A DNA stretch of 64,000 nt from Burkholderia sp. HI2500 (GCF_002223055.1 NZ_NKFL01000006.1:3155524-3219523); one strand, 5' to 3'. Shown: positions 24,548-35,346, counted from the stretch's first letter. Numbers and translations: made by a program. The notes: generated from the letters alone by a model not told the origin.

Positions 24548-25738
24548 ATGACGCAATTGTTCGATACGCTGGGTTTCATTGAGACGTCGGCAGTACGTGC
24601 GGGAGCCGAGGCAACGGCACATGACGAAGCGGCCGCGTCGGCCGAATCGACCCGCGCCGGCGCCGCCGTATCGCTGGAGCAGGTCGGCAAGGTGTTCGCG
24701 ACGCCGCGCGGCCAGGCTGCCGCGCTGCGCGACGTGACGCTCGACGTGCGGCGCGGCGAGGTTTTCGGGATCATCGGCCGCAGCGGCGCCGGCAAGTCGA
24801 CGCTGCTGCGGCTCGTGAACGGCCTCGAGCGGCCGAGCTCGGGCCGCGTGCGCGTGCAGGGCGTCGACGTCGGCGCGCTCGACGAGAACGGGCTCGTCGC
24901 GTTGCGGCGCCGCACCGGGATGGTGTTCCAGCATTTCAACCTGCTGTCCGCGAAGACGGTGTTCGAGAACGTCGCGCTGCCGCTGAAGATCGCCGGCGTG
25001 CCGAAGGCCGAGCGCGTGCGCAAGGTCGAGGCGCTGCTCGACCTCGTCGGGCTCGCCGCGAAGCGCGACGCGTATCCGGCCAGCCTGTCGGGCGGGCAGA
25101 AGCAGCGCGTCGGCATTGCCCGCGCGCTCGTGCACGATCCGGAGGTGCTGCTGTGCGACGAGGCGACGTCGGCGCTCGATCCCGAGACGACGCAGTCGAT
25201 CCTCGCGCTGCTCGCCGACATCAACCGTCGCCTCGGGCTGACGATCGTGCTGATCACGCACGAGATGGAAGTGATCCGCGCGGTGTGCGACACGGTCGCG
25301 GTAATCGAGCAGGGCGAAGTCGTCGAAACGGGCCCCGTGTGGCGCGTGTTCGGCGATCCGCGCCACGGCGCGACGCGCGCGCTGCTCAGCACGCTCGTGC
25401 ACGACCTGCCGGCCGAACTGGCCGCGCGCGTGCAGCCGTTGCCGGCACAAGCCGCGTTGCCTGAAGGCGCGCAGGTCGTGCTCGACGTCCGCTATACGGG
25501 CGAGAGCGGCGGCGAGCCGGATGTCGGCGCGCTCGCGGTGGCGCTCGGCGGCTCGGTGCGTTTCCTGCACGGCGGGATCGAGCGCATCCAGGGGCACGCA
25601 CAGGGGCGGCTCGTGATCGCGGCGGCACTGCGTGCGGACGACGCCGGCCAATCGACCGCCCGCGGCGGCGCGGTGGCCGCGCTGCTCGAACGCGCGCGGC
25701 GCCACGCGAATCACGCGGAGGTGCTCGGCTATGTTTGA
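24548..25738 (+). CDS. MetN-like ABC transporter ATPase
   Basis: A 396-residue ATPase of the methionine-uptake type. Walker [10 protein letters not shown]-loop FQHFNLL, signature LSGGQKQR, Walker [13 protein letters not shown] and the switch His (LITHEME) are all intact at about residues 75-240. The C-terminal part (from about 300) resembles the NIL domain that senses substrate in MetN ([13 protein letters not shown] onward). The first 45 residues are an unusual Ala/Glu-rich extension. It forms the importer with the preceding binding protein and the following permease, whose start overlaps its stop by 8 bases. Confidence 0.93.
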   Translation: MTQLFDTLGFIETSAVRAGAEATAHDEAAASAESTRAGAAVSLEQVGKVFATPRGQAAALRDVTLDVRRGEVFGIIGRSGAGKSTLLRLVNGLERPSSGRVRVQGVDVGALDENGLVALRRRTGMVFQHFNLLSAKTVFENVALPLKIAGVPKAERVRKVEALLDLVGLAAKRDAYPASLSGGQKQRVGIARALVHDPEVLLCDEATSALDPETTQSILALLADINRRLGLTIVLITHEMEVIRAVCDTVAVIEQGEVVETGPVWRVFGDPRHGATRALLSTLVHDLPAELAARVQPLPAQAALPEGAQVVLDVRYTGESGGEPDVGALAVALGGSVRFLHGGIERIQGHAQGRLVIAAALRADDAGQSTARGGAVAALLERARRHANHAEVLGYV

Positions 25739-26387
25739 TCTCTGGTGGCCCGAACTGCTCGACGCGATCCGCGACACGTTGTCGATGGTCGCAGCGTCGG
25801 CCGTGATTGCCGCGCTGATCGGCATCCCGCTCGCGGTGATCCTCGTGACGACCGCGCCCGGCGGCATCTACGAGCGGCGCGGCGTGAACGCGGTGCTCGG
25901 CGCGCTCGTCAACGTGTTCCGCTCGACGCCGTTCATCATCCTGCTCGTCGCGCTGTTGCCGTTCACGCGCGTGCTGATCGGCACGACGATCGGCGTCTGG
26001 GCGGCCGTCGTGCCGCTGTCGATCGCCGCGATCCCGTTCTTCGCGCGGATCGCCGAGGTGAGCCTGCGCGAAGTCGACCGCGGGCTGATCGAGGCCGCGC
26101 TCGCGATGGGTGCGAAGCGCCGCCACATCGTGTGGCACGTGCTGCTGCCCGAAGCGCTGCCCGGCATGCTCGGCGGCTTCACCATTACCGTCGTCGCGCT
26201 GATCGGCTCGACGGCGATGGCGGGCGCCGTCGGCGCGGGCGGCCTCGGCGATCTCGCGATCCGCTATGGCTACCAGCGTTTCGACACCACCGTCATGGCG
26301 ACCGTGATCGTGATCCTGATCGCGCTCGTCTCGGCCGTGCAAATCACGGGCGACCGCCTGGTCCGACGCGTGACCCGGCGTACCTGA
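25731..26387 (+). CDS. MetI-like ABC transporter permease
   Basis: A 218-residue inner-membrane permease of the MetI family with five to six helices. The cytoplasmic coupling motif appears as [20 protein letters not shown] (the EAA loop) followed by [20 protein letters not shown], typical of MetI. Its ATG overlaps the end of the ATPase gene by 8 bases, indicating translational coupling. It works with the MetN-like ATPase and MetQ-like binding protein encoded upstream. Confidence 0.93.
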   Translation: MFDLWWPELLDAIRDTLSMVAASAVIAALIGIPLAVILVTTAPGGIYERRGVNAVLGALVNVFRSTPFIILLVALLPFTRVLIGTTIGVWAAVVPLSIAAIPFFARIAEVSLREVDRGLIEAALAMGAKRRHIVWHVLLPEALPGMLGGFTITVVALIGSTAMAGAVGAGGLGDLAIRYGYQRFDTTVMATVIVILIALVSAVQITGDRLVRRVTRRT

Positions 26388-26441
26388 GCGACGCCACAAG
26401 CGTCTGCTCGCTTCATTCATGATCCTGAGAGAAAGAAACCT

Positions 26442-27284
26442 ATGACCTTGCCCATCGGCGCGCCGCGCGAATGGAACGGACAATTCGAGGAAGCGCTGTT
26501 TCTCGACGTGGCGCGACGCCATCGTCCTGACTTCCCGGCGAAGCTCGCCACGCCGCCGCGCGAGCCGCGCAACGACGACGAACTGGCCGCCGTCGCCGAC
26601 TACTACACGAAGATGGCGTCGCATGACCTGTTCATCGTGCAGGTCGTCGCGAAGGCGATCGACACGCTGTTCCGCGACGATCCCCATTTCCAGCTGATCC
26701 TGTCGCGCCAGCTCGGCGACGACGGCGCGCACGCGGTGATCGGCCGCGAACGCGTGACCGAACTGACGGGGCGTGATCCGCTGCCGGAAGTCGACCGGCT
26801 CGTCGCCGCGCACTGGGCGCGCATCGGCGACATCGCGGTGCGCGACATCGCCGGCTTTCTCGCGTTCGAATGGCATTACGAGCTGCACATCCTCGCGAAG
26901 CTGTGGATCCAGCGCAAGACCGGCCGCATCGGCGATTCCGCGATGCGCGAGCACGGCGAGAACCGGATCCGGCCGGACGAGGAATGGCATCGCGTGCAGA
27001 TCGTCCAGTGGTGGTTCGACACGTTGAAGGCGCTGCCGGCAGCCGAACGCGATGCGCTGATCGATCGCGTGATCGCGGCCGACGAGGAAACGCAGGCGCG
27101 GCTCGACGGTTACCTGCACGACGAGTACGCGCACACCGCGCACGTGTTCGGCGCGGATATCGCCGAATACCGCGCGATCTACGACGACTGGCGGCGCGAG
27201 ATCCTGTCGCGGCTGACCGGCCGCACGCTCGACGCGCTGGTGCCGCTGTCGGGTGAAGCGGTTGCGCAGGAAGCCGTCGCATGA
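26442..27284 (+). CDS. Unrecognised helical protein with ferritin-like metal motifs, in an organosulfur operon
   Basis: A 280-residue, all-helical, soluble protein I cannot assign to a named family. It holds three D/E-x-x-H motifs spread over successive helices: D94-x-x-H97 (DDGAH), E180-x-x-H183 (EEWH) and E228-x-x-H231 (EYAH), plus an E143/E147/H149 cluster in FEWHYELHI. That spacing is like the diiron sites of ferritin-like or heme-oxygenase-like diiron oxidases, so it may be a metal-dependent oxygenase; this is inference. It follows the permease gene by 54 bases and its stop overlaps the next start (ATGA), so it is cotranslated with the flavin oxygenase downstream. Confidence 0.7.
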   Translation: MTLPIGAPREWNGQFEEALFLDVARRHRPDFPAKLATPPREPRNDDELAAVADYYTKMASHDLFIVQVVAKAIDTLFRDDPHFQLILSRQLGDDGAHAVIGRERVTELTGRDPLPEVDRLVAAHWARIGDIAVRDIAGFLAFEWHYELHILAKLWIQRKTGRIGDSAMREHGENRIRPDEEWHRVQIVQWWFDTLKALPAAERDALIDRVIAADEETQARLDGYLHDEYAHTAHVFGADIAEYRAIYDDWRREILSRLTGRTLDALVPLSGEAVAQEAVA

Positions 27285-28492
27285 ACGATCCGCGTGGCCC
27301 GGCGACCTTTGCGCCCGATACCGATACGCCTGCTTTCGACCACGTCGCGCTGGCGCGCGCGATCGACGCGTTGCGGACCACGGCCGCCGCGCGCGACCGC
27401 GCGGGCGGTCATGCGGCGCAGGAGAAGCAGTGGCTCGCCGATGCGGGCCTGCTGACGCTCGCGGTGCCGCGTGCGTTCGGCGGGCAGGAAGCCGCGTGGC
27501 CCGGGATCTACGATGCGATCCGGCAGATCGCGCGCGTCGACAGCGCGCTCGCGCATCTCGTCGGGTTCCAGTGCCTGCAGGTGGTGAGCGTCGACGTGTG
27601 GGGCAACGCCGCGCAGCGCGAGCGCTACCTGCGTGGCACGGTCGAGCAGCAATGGTGGTGGGGCAATGCGGTCAATCCGCTCGACACGCGGCTCGTGGCC
27701 ACGGCCACGCCTGACGGCGGCTACCGGCTCGATGGCGTGAAGGGCTTCTGTTCGGGCACGCGCGGCTCGCAGCGGATGACGGTGTCCGCGCACGATCCGG
27801 ACACCGGCCGCACCGTGTTTGGCGTGGTGCCGACCGATCGCGCGGGGATCACGGTCAACGAAGACTGGGATCCGATCGGCCAGCGCCAGACCGACAGCGG
27901 CAGCGTGCGCTTCGACGGCGTGACGCTTGCGGCGGACGAGGTGCTGCACCGTTCCGAGACGCCGCCGACCCCGCGCGCGACGCTGCGCACGCTCGTGTCG
28001 CAGCTGGTGCTGACCAACCTGTTCGTCGGGCTCGCGGAAGGCGCGCTGGCGGAAGCGCGCGACTACGTGCTGAAGCATGGCCGCCCGTGGATCCAGTCGG
28101 AGGTCGCGCAGGCGAGCGACGATCCGTACACGCTGCAGCGCTTCGGCGACATGCGCGTGCGGGCGATCGCCGCAGCGGCGCTGGCCGATCGCGCGGCCGC
28201 CGCGTTGCAGCGTGCATGGGCGCGGCAGGATGCGCTGACGGCAGACGAGCGCGCCGAGGTGGCGCTCGCGGTATCGGAGGCGAAGATCGTAGCGCAGCGC
28301 GCGGCGCTCGAGAACGGCGAGGCGCTGTTCGACGCCTGCGGCGCACGCGCGACGGCCGCGTCGCTCGGCCTCGACCGCTTCTGGCGGAACGCGCGCACGC
28401 ATACGCTGCACGATCCGCTCGACTACCGGTTGCGGGATGTGGGCCGGTTCGCGCTGACGGCCGAGTTGCCGCAGGCGTCGCTCTATACATGA
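27281..28492 (+). CDS. Acyl-CoA-dehydrogenase-fold flavin monooxygenase, SfnB/DszC-like
   Basis: A 403-residue flavoprotein of the acyl-CoA dehydrogenase superfamily. Domain order is normal: N-terminal helices (AAQEKQWLADAGLLTLAVPR), a beta-domain with WWWGNAVNPLDTRLVAT and KGFCSGTRGSQRMTVSA, and a C-terminal helical domain ending in HDPLDYRLRDVGRF. No catalytic acyl-CoA Glu is obvious; in operons like this the family (SfnB, DszC) acts as a reduced-flavin oxygenase on sulfones or sulfides rather than on acyl-CoA. Its start overlaps the ferritin-like gene by 4 bases (ATGA). Last gene of the sulfur operon. Confidence 0.88.
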   Translation: MNDPRGPATFAPDTDTPAFDHVALARAIDALRTTAAARDRAGGHAAQEKQWLADAGLLTLAVPRAFGGQEAAWPGIYDAIRQIARVDSALAHLVGFQCLQVVSVDVWGNAAQRERYLRGTVEQQWWWGNAVNPLDTRLVATATPDGGYRLDGVKGFCSGTRGSQRMTVSAHDPDTGRTVFGVVPTDRAGITVNEDWDPIGQRQTDSGSVRFDGVTLAADEVLHRSETPPTPRATLRTLVSQLVLTNLFVGLAEGALAEARDYVLKHGRPWIQSEVAQASDDPYTLQRFGDMRVRAIAAAALADRAAAALQRAWARQDALTADERAEVALAVSEAKIVAQRAALENGEALFDACGARATAASLGLDRFWRNARTHTLHDPLDYRLRDVGRFALTAELPQASLYT

Positions 28493-28555
28493 CGGCGTGA
28501 TGCCGGAGCGGCGCGGTCCGCTCCGGACAAAACCTAACCGGCAAGCTGGACGTTT

Positions 28556-28578
28556 GAAATGATATGTTATATCGTTTC
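28556..28578. promoter_or_regulatory. Zur box
   Basis: GAAATGATAT-GTT-ATATCGTTTC: arms match at 9 of 10 positions and fit the proteobacterial Zur operator (GAAATGTTATANNATAACATTTC type). It lies 51 bases before the COG0523 GTPase start, in the only AT-rich stretch of the gap, and implies derepression under zinc starvation. Confidence 0.85.
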
Positions 28579-28628
28579 GATACCGTGTATCACTCGATGA
28601 CCGTCCACTCTCCTCCCGGAATCGCCCG

Positions 28629-29837
<1,209 letters not shown>

Positions 29838-29895
29838 CCTGAACGCGCTTCCTGCATCGATCCGGATGGAGAAGGCGCTCCACCGGATCCCGAGC

Positions 29896-30816
29896 ATGAA
29901 CGCACCGCTTCCCGATATTTCCCTGACCGATGCCGCGCCGGGCGGCCGCCCGCTCGAATGGGTCGGCATGCAGGGCATCGACCTGCCCGTTGCCGTGGCC
30001 GAGCCCGGCTGCCGGCGCGACGTGCATGCGCGCGCCGACGTGCAGGTCGATCTGCCTGCGCCGCACGTGAAGGGCATCCACATGTCGCGGCTGTACCGGC
30101 TGCTCGACGGGCTCGATGTTGGCGCGGCGCTGTCGCCGGCCGGCCTTCAGCGGGTGCTGCACGCGTTGGTCGACAGCCATCGCGACTGCGACACGCGCAG
30201 CGCGCGGCTCCGGTTGCGCTTCGACTTGCTGGCGCGCCGCGCCGCGCTGGTGACCGACGGGCTGGCCGGATGGAAAGCCTATCCGGTCCGGCTCGACGCG
30301 ACGCTGACCGGCTCCCGGTTCGAGCTGCGCGCGCAGGTGACGGTCGTCTATTCGTCGACGTGCCCGTGCTCGGCCGCGCTGTCGCGGCACTGGGTCGAGC
30401 AGGCGTTCCTGGCGGCATTCGGCCGCGACGATCGCGTGGAGCCGGCGGCAGTCGCCGCGTGGCTGAAGCGGCACGCGACGGCGGCCACGCCGCACAGCCA
30501 GCGCAGCGAAGCCGTCGTCAGCGTGGCGCTGCCCGACGATGGCGCGACGCTGGGGCTGATCGACCTGATCGATCGCATCGAGCATGCGCTCGGCACGCCG
30601 GTGCAGACGGCTGTCAAGCGCGCGGACGAGCAGGCCTTCGCGGTGCTGAACGGCGGCAACCTGATGTTCGTTGAGGATGCCGCGCGCCGGGTCCAGGCCG
30701 CGCTGGACGGCCACCATGCGACCCCGCACGTGCACGTGCGCCATCTGGAAAGCCTGCATCCGCACGATGCGGTGGCCTGGGCCGCGCCGGTGCGCGAAGG
30801 CGCCGACGCATGCTGA
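29896..30816 (+). CDS. folE2: GTP cyclohydrolase FolE2 (type IB, zinc-independent)
   Basis: A 306-residue GTP cyclohydrolase IB, converting GTP to dihydroneopterin triphosphate for folate without needing zinc. FolE2 signatures are [11 protein letters not shown] near the start, [13 protein letters not shown], and the active-site Cys cluster [18 protein letters not shown] (C156/C158). It backs up the zinc enzyme FolE when zinc is low, in line with the upstream Zur box. ATG 29896 matches homologue lengths; ATG 29866 would add 10 residues. Its end overlaps the next gene by 7 bases. Confidence 0.92.
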   Translation: MNAPLPDISLTDAAPGGRPLEWVGMQGIDLPVAVAEPGCRRDVHARADVQVDLPAPHVKGIHMSRLYRLLDGLDVGAALSPAGLQRVLHALVDSHRDCDTRSARLRLRFDLLARRAALVTDGLAGWKAYPVRLDATLTGSRFELRAQVTVVYSSTCPCSAALSRHWVEQAFLAAFGRDDRVEPAAVAAWLKRHATAATPHSQRSEAVVSVALPDDGATLGLIDLIDRIEHALGTPVQTAVKRADEQAFAVLNGGNLMFVEDAARRVQAALDGHHATPHVHVRHLESLHPHDAVAWAAPVREGADAC

Positions 30817-31388
30817 TCCGCAAGCTGTTCCGCTTCGAGAACGCGCACGTCGTGCGCGGCTGCAGCACGCGGCGCTGCTCGCATTCGATCCATGGTCATT
30901 CGTACCGCGTCGAGCTGCTGCTGGAAGCGCACGCGCTGGATCACGGGCAGATGATCTACGACTTCGGGCTGCTCAAGGGCGACGTGCGCGACCTGATCGA
31001 CGCGTTCGACCACGCCGTGACGCTGTGGACGGGTGACGACCCGTGCTATGTCGAGAGCATGCGCCGGCATTCCGAGCGCTGGGTGCTGCTGCCCGTGTCG
31101 CCGAGCGCCGAGCAGTTCTCGCGCGTGTTCTTTCGCCTCGTCGATGCGGCACTGTCCAGCACCCGCATGACGAACGGCGAAGCTGACGTGCGGCTGCATT
31201 CGATCATCGTTCACGAGACCGAGACCGGTTACGCGCAGTGCTTTCGCGACGATGCGTTCAACCCGCGCATGGGCCGCATCGACCTGGACGACATCGTGTT
31301 CGCGCCGGCCATCGCCGGACAGTGGCGCGATCCGGGCCTGTTCGAGCGGATCAAGCGCGGCCGCCCCACTTCAAGGCAGGAATCCTGA
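30810..31388 (+). CDS. 6-pyruvoyltetrahydropterin synthase/QueD-family protein
   Basis: A 192-residue member of the PTPS/QueD family. The predicted zinc ligands are H13 (FENAH) and H28/H30 ([14 protein letters not shown]). The catalytic Cys normally stands four residues before the first His of HGH (C-x3-HGH); here the nearest Cys is C23, five before it (CSHSIHGH), with a further C18, so the active site may differ from QueD. The C-terminal region has [11 protein letters not shown], where the catalytic Glu is expected. It overlaps folE2 and the next gene at both ends (ATGCTGA, TGATG), so it belongs to the zinc-economy operon. Product is uncertain: a queuosine or pterin enzyme. Confidence 0.8.
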   Translation: MLIRKLFRFENAHVVRGCSTRRCSHSIHGHSYRVELLLEAHALDHGQMIYDFGLLKGDVRDLIDAFDHAVTLWTGDDPCYVESMRRHSERWVLLPVSPSAEQFSRVFFRLVDAALSSTRMTNGEADVRLHSIIVHETETGYAQCFRDDAFNPRMGRIDLDDIVFAPAIAGQWRDPGLFERIKRGRPTSRQES

Positions 31389-31948
31389 TGATCAGAAAGA
31401 ACCCGCGCGGCGACCTGCCGCAGATCCACCCGAGCGCCTTCGTCGATCCGACCGCCATTCTGTGCGGCCTCGTGATCGTCGAGGAGAACGTGTTCATCGG
31501 CCCGTACGCAGTGATCCGCGCCGACGAAACGGATGCCGACGGCCGGATCGCGCCGATCGTGATCGGTGCGCATTCGAACATCCAGGACGGCGTGGTGATC
31601 CATTCGAAGTCGGGCGCGAGCGTCACCATCGGCCAGCACACGTCGATCGCGCATCGCGCGATCGTCCACGGGCCGTGCAAGGTCGGCAACGGCGTGTTCG
31701 TCGGCTTCAACAGCGTGCTGTTCAACTGCACCATCGACGACGGCTGCGTGGTGCGCTACAACGCGGTCGTCGACGGCTGCCACCTGCCGCCGGGTTTCTA
31801 CGTGCGTTCGACCGAGCGCATCGGGCCGGAAACCGATCTCGCCGCGTTGCCGCAGGTGACGGCCGACGCGAGCGATTTCTCCGAGGACGTTGCACGCACG
31901 AACAATGCGCTGGTGCTGGGCTACAAGCACATCCAGGACGAGTTCTGA
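31388..31948 (+). CDS. Gamma-class carbonic anhydrase-like hexapeptide protein
   Basis: A 186-residue left-handed beta-helix protein. Hexapeptide-repeat strands are evident (VFIGPYAVIRADE, IVIGAHSNIQDGVVIHSKS, VTIGQHTSIAHRAIVHGPCK, VGNGVFVGFNSVLFN) with the three metal-ligand histidines in the family pattern at H72, H89 and H94. Gamma carbonic anhydrases often bind Fe or Co as well as Zn, which would suit a Zur-controlled set. The start overlaps the previous stop by one base (TGATG). It may replace a zinc-dependent carbonic anhydrase during starvation. Confidence 0.88.
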   Translation: MIRKNPRGDLPQIHPSAFVDPTAILCGLVIVEENVFIGPYAVIRADETDADGRIAPIVIGAHSNIQDGVVIHSKSGASVTIGQHTSIAHRAIVHGPCKVGNGVFVGFNSVLFNCTIDDGCVVRYNAVVDGCHLPPGFYVRSTERIGPETDLAALPQVTADASDFSEDVARTNNALVLGYKHIQDEF

Positions 31949-31951
31949 GTC

Positions 31952-33334
31952 ATGGACGAGCCCATCCGACGTGAAGCGGGCGCGAGCGACGCGCTGAAGC
32001 GACGTCACGCCGACCTGCTCGTGCACGGCGGGACGGTGATGACACCCAACGGGGCCGAGCGGATCGACATCGCGTGCGTGGACGGCCGTGTCGTTGCGCT
32101 GGGCGCGTTGCACGGCACGTGGAGCGCCGACGTCCTGCTGGATGCCGGCGGGCTGCACGTGTTGCCGGGCGTCGTCGACAGCCAGGTGCATTTCCGCGAA
32201 CCGGGCTTGATGCACAAGGAGACCCTCGAGGCCGGCACGCGCGGCGCGGTGCTCGGCGGCGTCACGACGATCTTCGAGATGCCCAACACGCATCCGCTGA
32301 CGCTGACCGCGCAGGATCTGCAGGCCAAGCTGGATCTTGCGCGCGGCCGTGCATGGTGCGACTACGCGTTCTACATCGGAGGCTCGGCCGCGAACGCCGA
32401 ACGGCTGCCGGTACTCGAAAACCTGCCGGGCTGCGCGGGGGTGAAGGTCTTCATGGGCAGTTCGTTCGGTGACCTGCTGGCCGACGACGAAGCCGTGTTG
32501 CGCCGGATCGTGCGCAACGGGCGGCGGCGCATGGCCGTGCACGCGGAAGACGAGGCGCGGCTGCGCGAACGCCGGGGGCTCGTCGAAGCGAGCGGCGACG
32601 TGCGTGATCATCCTCGCTGGCGCGACGAGGAAAGCGCGCTGGCGGCGACGCGGCGCATCGTCGGGCTGGCTGCCGAGACGGGCCGCCGGCTGCATGTGCT
32701 GCACGTGTCCACCGCCGGCGAAATGGCGTTCCTCGCGCGGCACCGGCAGCGCGTGACGGTCGAGGTCACGCCGCATCACCTGAGCCTGCACGCGCCCGAT
32801 TGCTACGAGCGGCTCGGCACGTTCGCGCAGATGAATCCGCCGGTGCGCGAGCGGCATCATCAGGACGCGCTGTGGCAGGCCGTTCGCGATGGCGTGGTCG
32901 ACGTGATCGGCAGCGATCACGCGCCGCATACGCGCGACGAAAAACGCCGGCCCTATCCGCAGTCGCCGAGCGGGATGACCGGCGTGCAGACGCTGCTGCC
33001 GTTGATGCTCGATCACGTGCAAGCGGGCCGCCTGAGCCTCGCGCGGCTGGTCGACCTGACAAGTGCCGGGCCGGCGCGCATCTTCGGCATCGCGGGGAAA
33101 GGGCGGATCGCGGCGGGCTACGACGCCGATTTCAGCATCGTCGACTTGCGTGCGCGTCGCATCATCCGGGACGAATGGATTGCGAGCGTGAGCGGCTGGA
33201 CGCCCTATGACGGGTGCACGGTGACGGGCTGGCCCGTGCACACGGTCGTGCGCGGGCAGGCCGTCGTGCGTGACGGTGCGTTGAACGGGGCCCCGGCAGG
33301 GCAGGCCGTGACGTTTCTGGATGCGGCGGGTTAG
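31952..33334 (+). CDS. Dihydroorotase-like amidohydrolase with altered metal motif
   Basis: A 460-residue amidohydrolase of the dihydroorotase/allantoinase group. Most metal-site elements are recognisable: carboxylated-Lys segment GVKVFMGSSFGD, MAVHAEDE, HVLHVST and IGSDHAPHT. The first motif, normally DxHVHxREPG, reads DSQVHFREPG: the first His of the HxH pair is Gln (Q78, codon CAG). It may be a paralogue adapted to low zinc, like the Zur-linked PyrC copies of other bacteria, or an amidohydrolase with another substrate. It follows the carbonic anhydrase by 3 bases and ends the operon. Start 31952 has a weak ribosome site. Confidence 0.85.
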   Translation: MDEPIRREAGASDALKRRHADLLVHGGTVMTPNGAERIDIACVDGRVVALGALHGTWSADVLLDAGGLHVLPGVVDSQVHFREPGLMHKETLEAGTRGAVLGGVTTIFEMPNTHPLTLTAQDLQAKLDLARGRAWCDYAFYIGGSAANAERLPVLENLPGCAGVKVFMGSSFGDLLADDEAVLRRIVRNGRRRMAVHAEDEARLRERRGLVEASGDVRDHPRWRDEESALAATRRIVGLAAETGRRLHVLHVSTAGEMAFLARHRQRVTVEVTPHHLSLHAPDCYERLGTFAQMNPPVRERHHQDALWQAVRDGVVDVIGSDHAPHTRDEKRRPYPQSPSGMTGVQTLLPLMLDHVQAGRLSLARLVDLTSAGPARIFGIAGKGRIAAGYDADFSIVDLRARRIIRDEWIASVSGWTPYDGCTVTGWPVHTVVRGQAVVRDGALNGAPAGQAVTFLDAAG

Positions 33335-33341
33335 CCGCGCA

Positions 33342-34187
33342 TTACGCCGGCAACGCGTCCGCCAGCGCCCGCATTGCCTCCACCGTCTCCGGGTTCGCCG
33401 GAAAGAACGCCTCGATCGCGAGTTCCGACAGCGTCACGTCGACCGGCGTGCCGAACACCGTCGTCGTGCTGAAGAACGTCAGTTCGCCGGCCGCCGTGCG
33501 CAGCCGCAGCGGCACGGCGATCTCCGCGAAGTCGGTGCGCGCGTGCGTGTCGTCGGGCTGGCCGGCCGGCGCCGGATACGCGGCGAGTTCGTCACGCAGC
33601 GTGTGCAGCGTGCGGTCGCCGCTCGCATCGATCTGCCGCTGCAGCCGATGCAGGATGTGCGCGCGCCATTCGTGCCAGTTGACGATCTGCGACGCGAGCC
33701 CGTCCGGATGCAGGCTCAGTCGCAGCACGTTGACGGGCGGCTGCAGCAACGCCGGGTCGGCCTGCGCGACCAGCGCACCGAGCATCCGGTTCGCCGCGAG
33801 CAGCGTCCAGTGGCGGTCCACGGCGAGCGCCGGATAGGGCTCGTGGCCGCGCAGCACGGCTTCGACCGCATGGCGCGCGGCATCCAGTTGCGGATCCGAA
33901 AACGGCCGTTCGCGGAACAGCGGCGCGAAGCCGGCCGCGACGAGCAGCGCATTGCGCTCGCGCAGCGGCACGTCGAGACGCTCGGCGAGATGCAGCACCA
34001 TCTCGCGGCTCGGCTGCGCGCGACCCGATTCGACGAAGCTGAGGTGGCGCGCGGAGACGTCCGCGTCGAGCGCAAGCGCCATCTGGCTCAGGCGCCGGCG
34101 TTGCCGCCACGTGCGCAGCAGCGGGCCGATGCCGGATGCGCGGCCGGCGGACGGGGAGGGCGAATGGAGGGCGGCGGTCGGGTTCAT
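33342..34187 (-). CDS. XRE-family regulator with MmyB-like C-terminal domain
   Basis: A 281-residue regulator: a Cro/CI-type helix-turn-helix at about residues 18-75 (GPLLRTWRQRRRLSQMALAL, DADVSARHLSFVESGRAQPS) and a C-terminal PAS-like MmyB ligand domain (LFRERPFSDPQLDAAR, VDRHWTLLAANRMLGAL, NVLRLSLHPDGLASQIVNWH), a pair found in many proteobacterial regulators that often control nearby dehydrogenases or hydrolases. The ATG at 34187 was chosen; a TTG 18 bases upstream is possible. It converges on the dihydroorotase-like gene with only 7 bases between the stops and is divergent from the DUF2167 gene. Confidence 0.88.
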   Translation of the reverse strand: MNPTAALHSPSPSAGRASGIGPLLRTWRQRRRLSQMALALDADVSARHLSFVESGRAQPSREMVLHLAERLDVPLRERNALLVAAGFAPLFRERPFSDPQLDAARHAVEAVLRGHEPYPALAVDRHWTLLAANRMLGALVAQADPALLQPPVNVLRLSLHPDGLASQIVNWHEWRAHILHRLQRQIDASGDRTLHTLRDELAAYPAPAGQPDDTHARTDFAEIAVPLRLRTAAGELTFFSTTTVFGTPVDVTLSELAIEAFFPANPETVEAMRALADALPA

Positions 34188-34383
34188 GTGGCAGATGATA
34201 GGCAATCCCGCGCAGCTTGGGCATTACCTCGGACGTAAGCATCGCGCCGTTCCCCGGGCGTGTCACCGCGCTGCGTTACCATAGCCCCCGTGCCAACTGA
34301 GAGACGATGCCGGACCCGCGATTGAAAACGCCTGGGCCGGTGCCGTGCATATTTACGACAAGGCATTCCAGGGGAATCCAACA

Positions 34384-35346
34384 ATGAAAAAACTTGCCGT
34401 CCGGCTCGCCTGCGTGGCGACGCTTGCATTCGCCGCGACCACCAGCCACGCGCAGACCGAAGCTGCACAGGTGGAAATGAGGGCCGCCGCCGCGGCCGCC
34501 AACGACGCGGTCGTGAAGGGCCCGACCGACATCGACGTGAAACACGAAGCCGTGCTGAAGCTGAAAGCCGGCGAATCGTTCGTGCCGGCTGCCGAAGCCG
34601 GCCGCTACCTGCGTTCGATGGGCAACTCGATCGACGAATCCAAGCTGGTCGGCCTCGTGCTGCCCGACGATCCCGATGCCGACTGGATCTCGGTCGTGTC
34701 GTTCGAGCCGAGCGGCTATATCCGCGACGACGACGCGAAGGACTGGAAGCCCGACGAGTTGCTGAAGAGCCTGCAGTCCGGCACCGAGGAAGACAACCCG
34801 GGGCGCAAGGAGCGCGGCCTTCCGGAGACCGAGGTGGTCGGCTGGGCGAAGGCGCCCGCGTACGACGCGGCCACGCACCGGCTCGTGTGGTCGGCGATCA
34901 TCCGCGACAAGGGCGCGGCCCCGAACGCCGAGAACGACGGCGTGAACTACCGGACGCTCGTGCTCGGCCGTGACGGCTACCTGTCGCTGACGATGGCGTC
35001 GACGCTTGCCGACCTGCCGAAATACAAGGCGTCGGCCGACGAGCTGCTGTCGAACATCCGCTTCAACGACGGCAAGCGCTACGCCGATTTCAACAAGTTG
35101 ACCGACCACGTCGCCGAGTATGGCCTCGCGGCGCTGATCGTCGGCGTCGGCGCGAAGAAGCTCGGCCTGCTCGCGCTGATCGGCGCGTTCGCGGTGAAGT
35201 TCTTCAAGATCGGCGCGGTCGCGCTGCTGGCCGGCGGTGCGGCACTGAAGCGCTTCTTCGGGCGCAAGCCGAAGGCGGCCGCGGTGCCGGCCGTCGCCGA
35301 GGCATCCAGCGTATCCGATGCGTCCGGCACGGAGCGCAAGGAATGA
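34384..35346 (+). CDS. DUF2167 membrane protein
   Basis: A 320-residue exported and membrane-anchored protein of the DUF2167 family. A signal peptide (KKLAVRLACVATLAFAATTS, then HAQ) leads a periplasmic domain (from about 50 to 235) with the family segments SWIxVVSFEPSGYIRDDDA (seen as DWISVVSFEPSGYIRDDD) and YRTLVLGRDGYLSLTMAS; two hydrophobic helices near 240-285 (YGLAALIVGVGAKKLGLLAL, FFKIGAVALLAGGAAL) and a short Ala-rich cytoplasmic tail follow. Function unknown. The next gene, a site-2-type protease, starts within its stop codon (ATGA), so the two are likely partners. Confidence 0.85.
   Translation: MKKLAVRLACVATLAFAATTSHAQTEAAQVEMRAAAAAANDAVVKGPTDIDVKHEAVLKLKAGESFVPAAEAGRYLRSMGNSIDESKLVGLVLPDDPDADWISVVSFEPSGYIRDDDAKDWKPDELLKSLQSGTEEDNPGRKERGLPETEVVGWAKAPAYDAATHRLVWSAIIRDKGAAPNAENDGVNYRTLVLGRDGYLSLTMASTLADLPKYKASADELLSNIRFNDGKRYADFNKLTDHVAEYGLAALIVGVGAKKLGLLALIGAFAVKFFKIGAVALLAGGAALKRFFGRKPKAAAVPAVAEASSVSDASGTERKE

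Noticed and set aside
26442..27284. Identification as PqqC/TenA-like protein
   Set aside because: Helix-rich with His, but the D/E-x-x-H pattern suits a diiron site better and no PqqC motif is visible; left unassigned.
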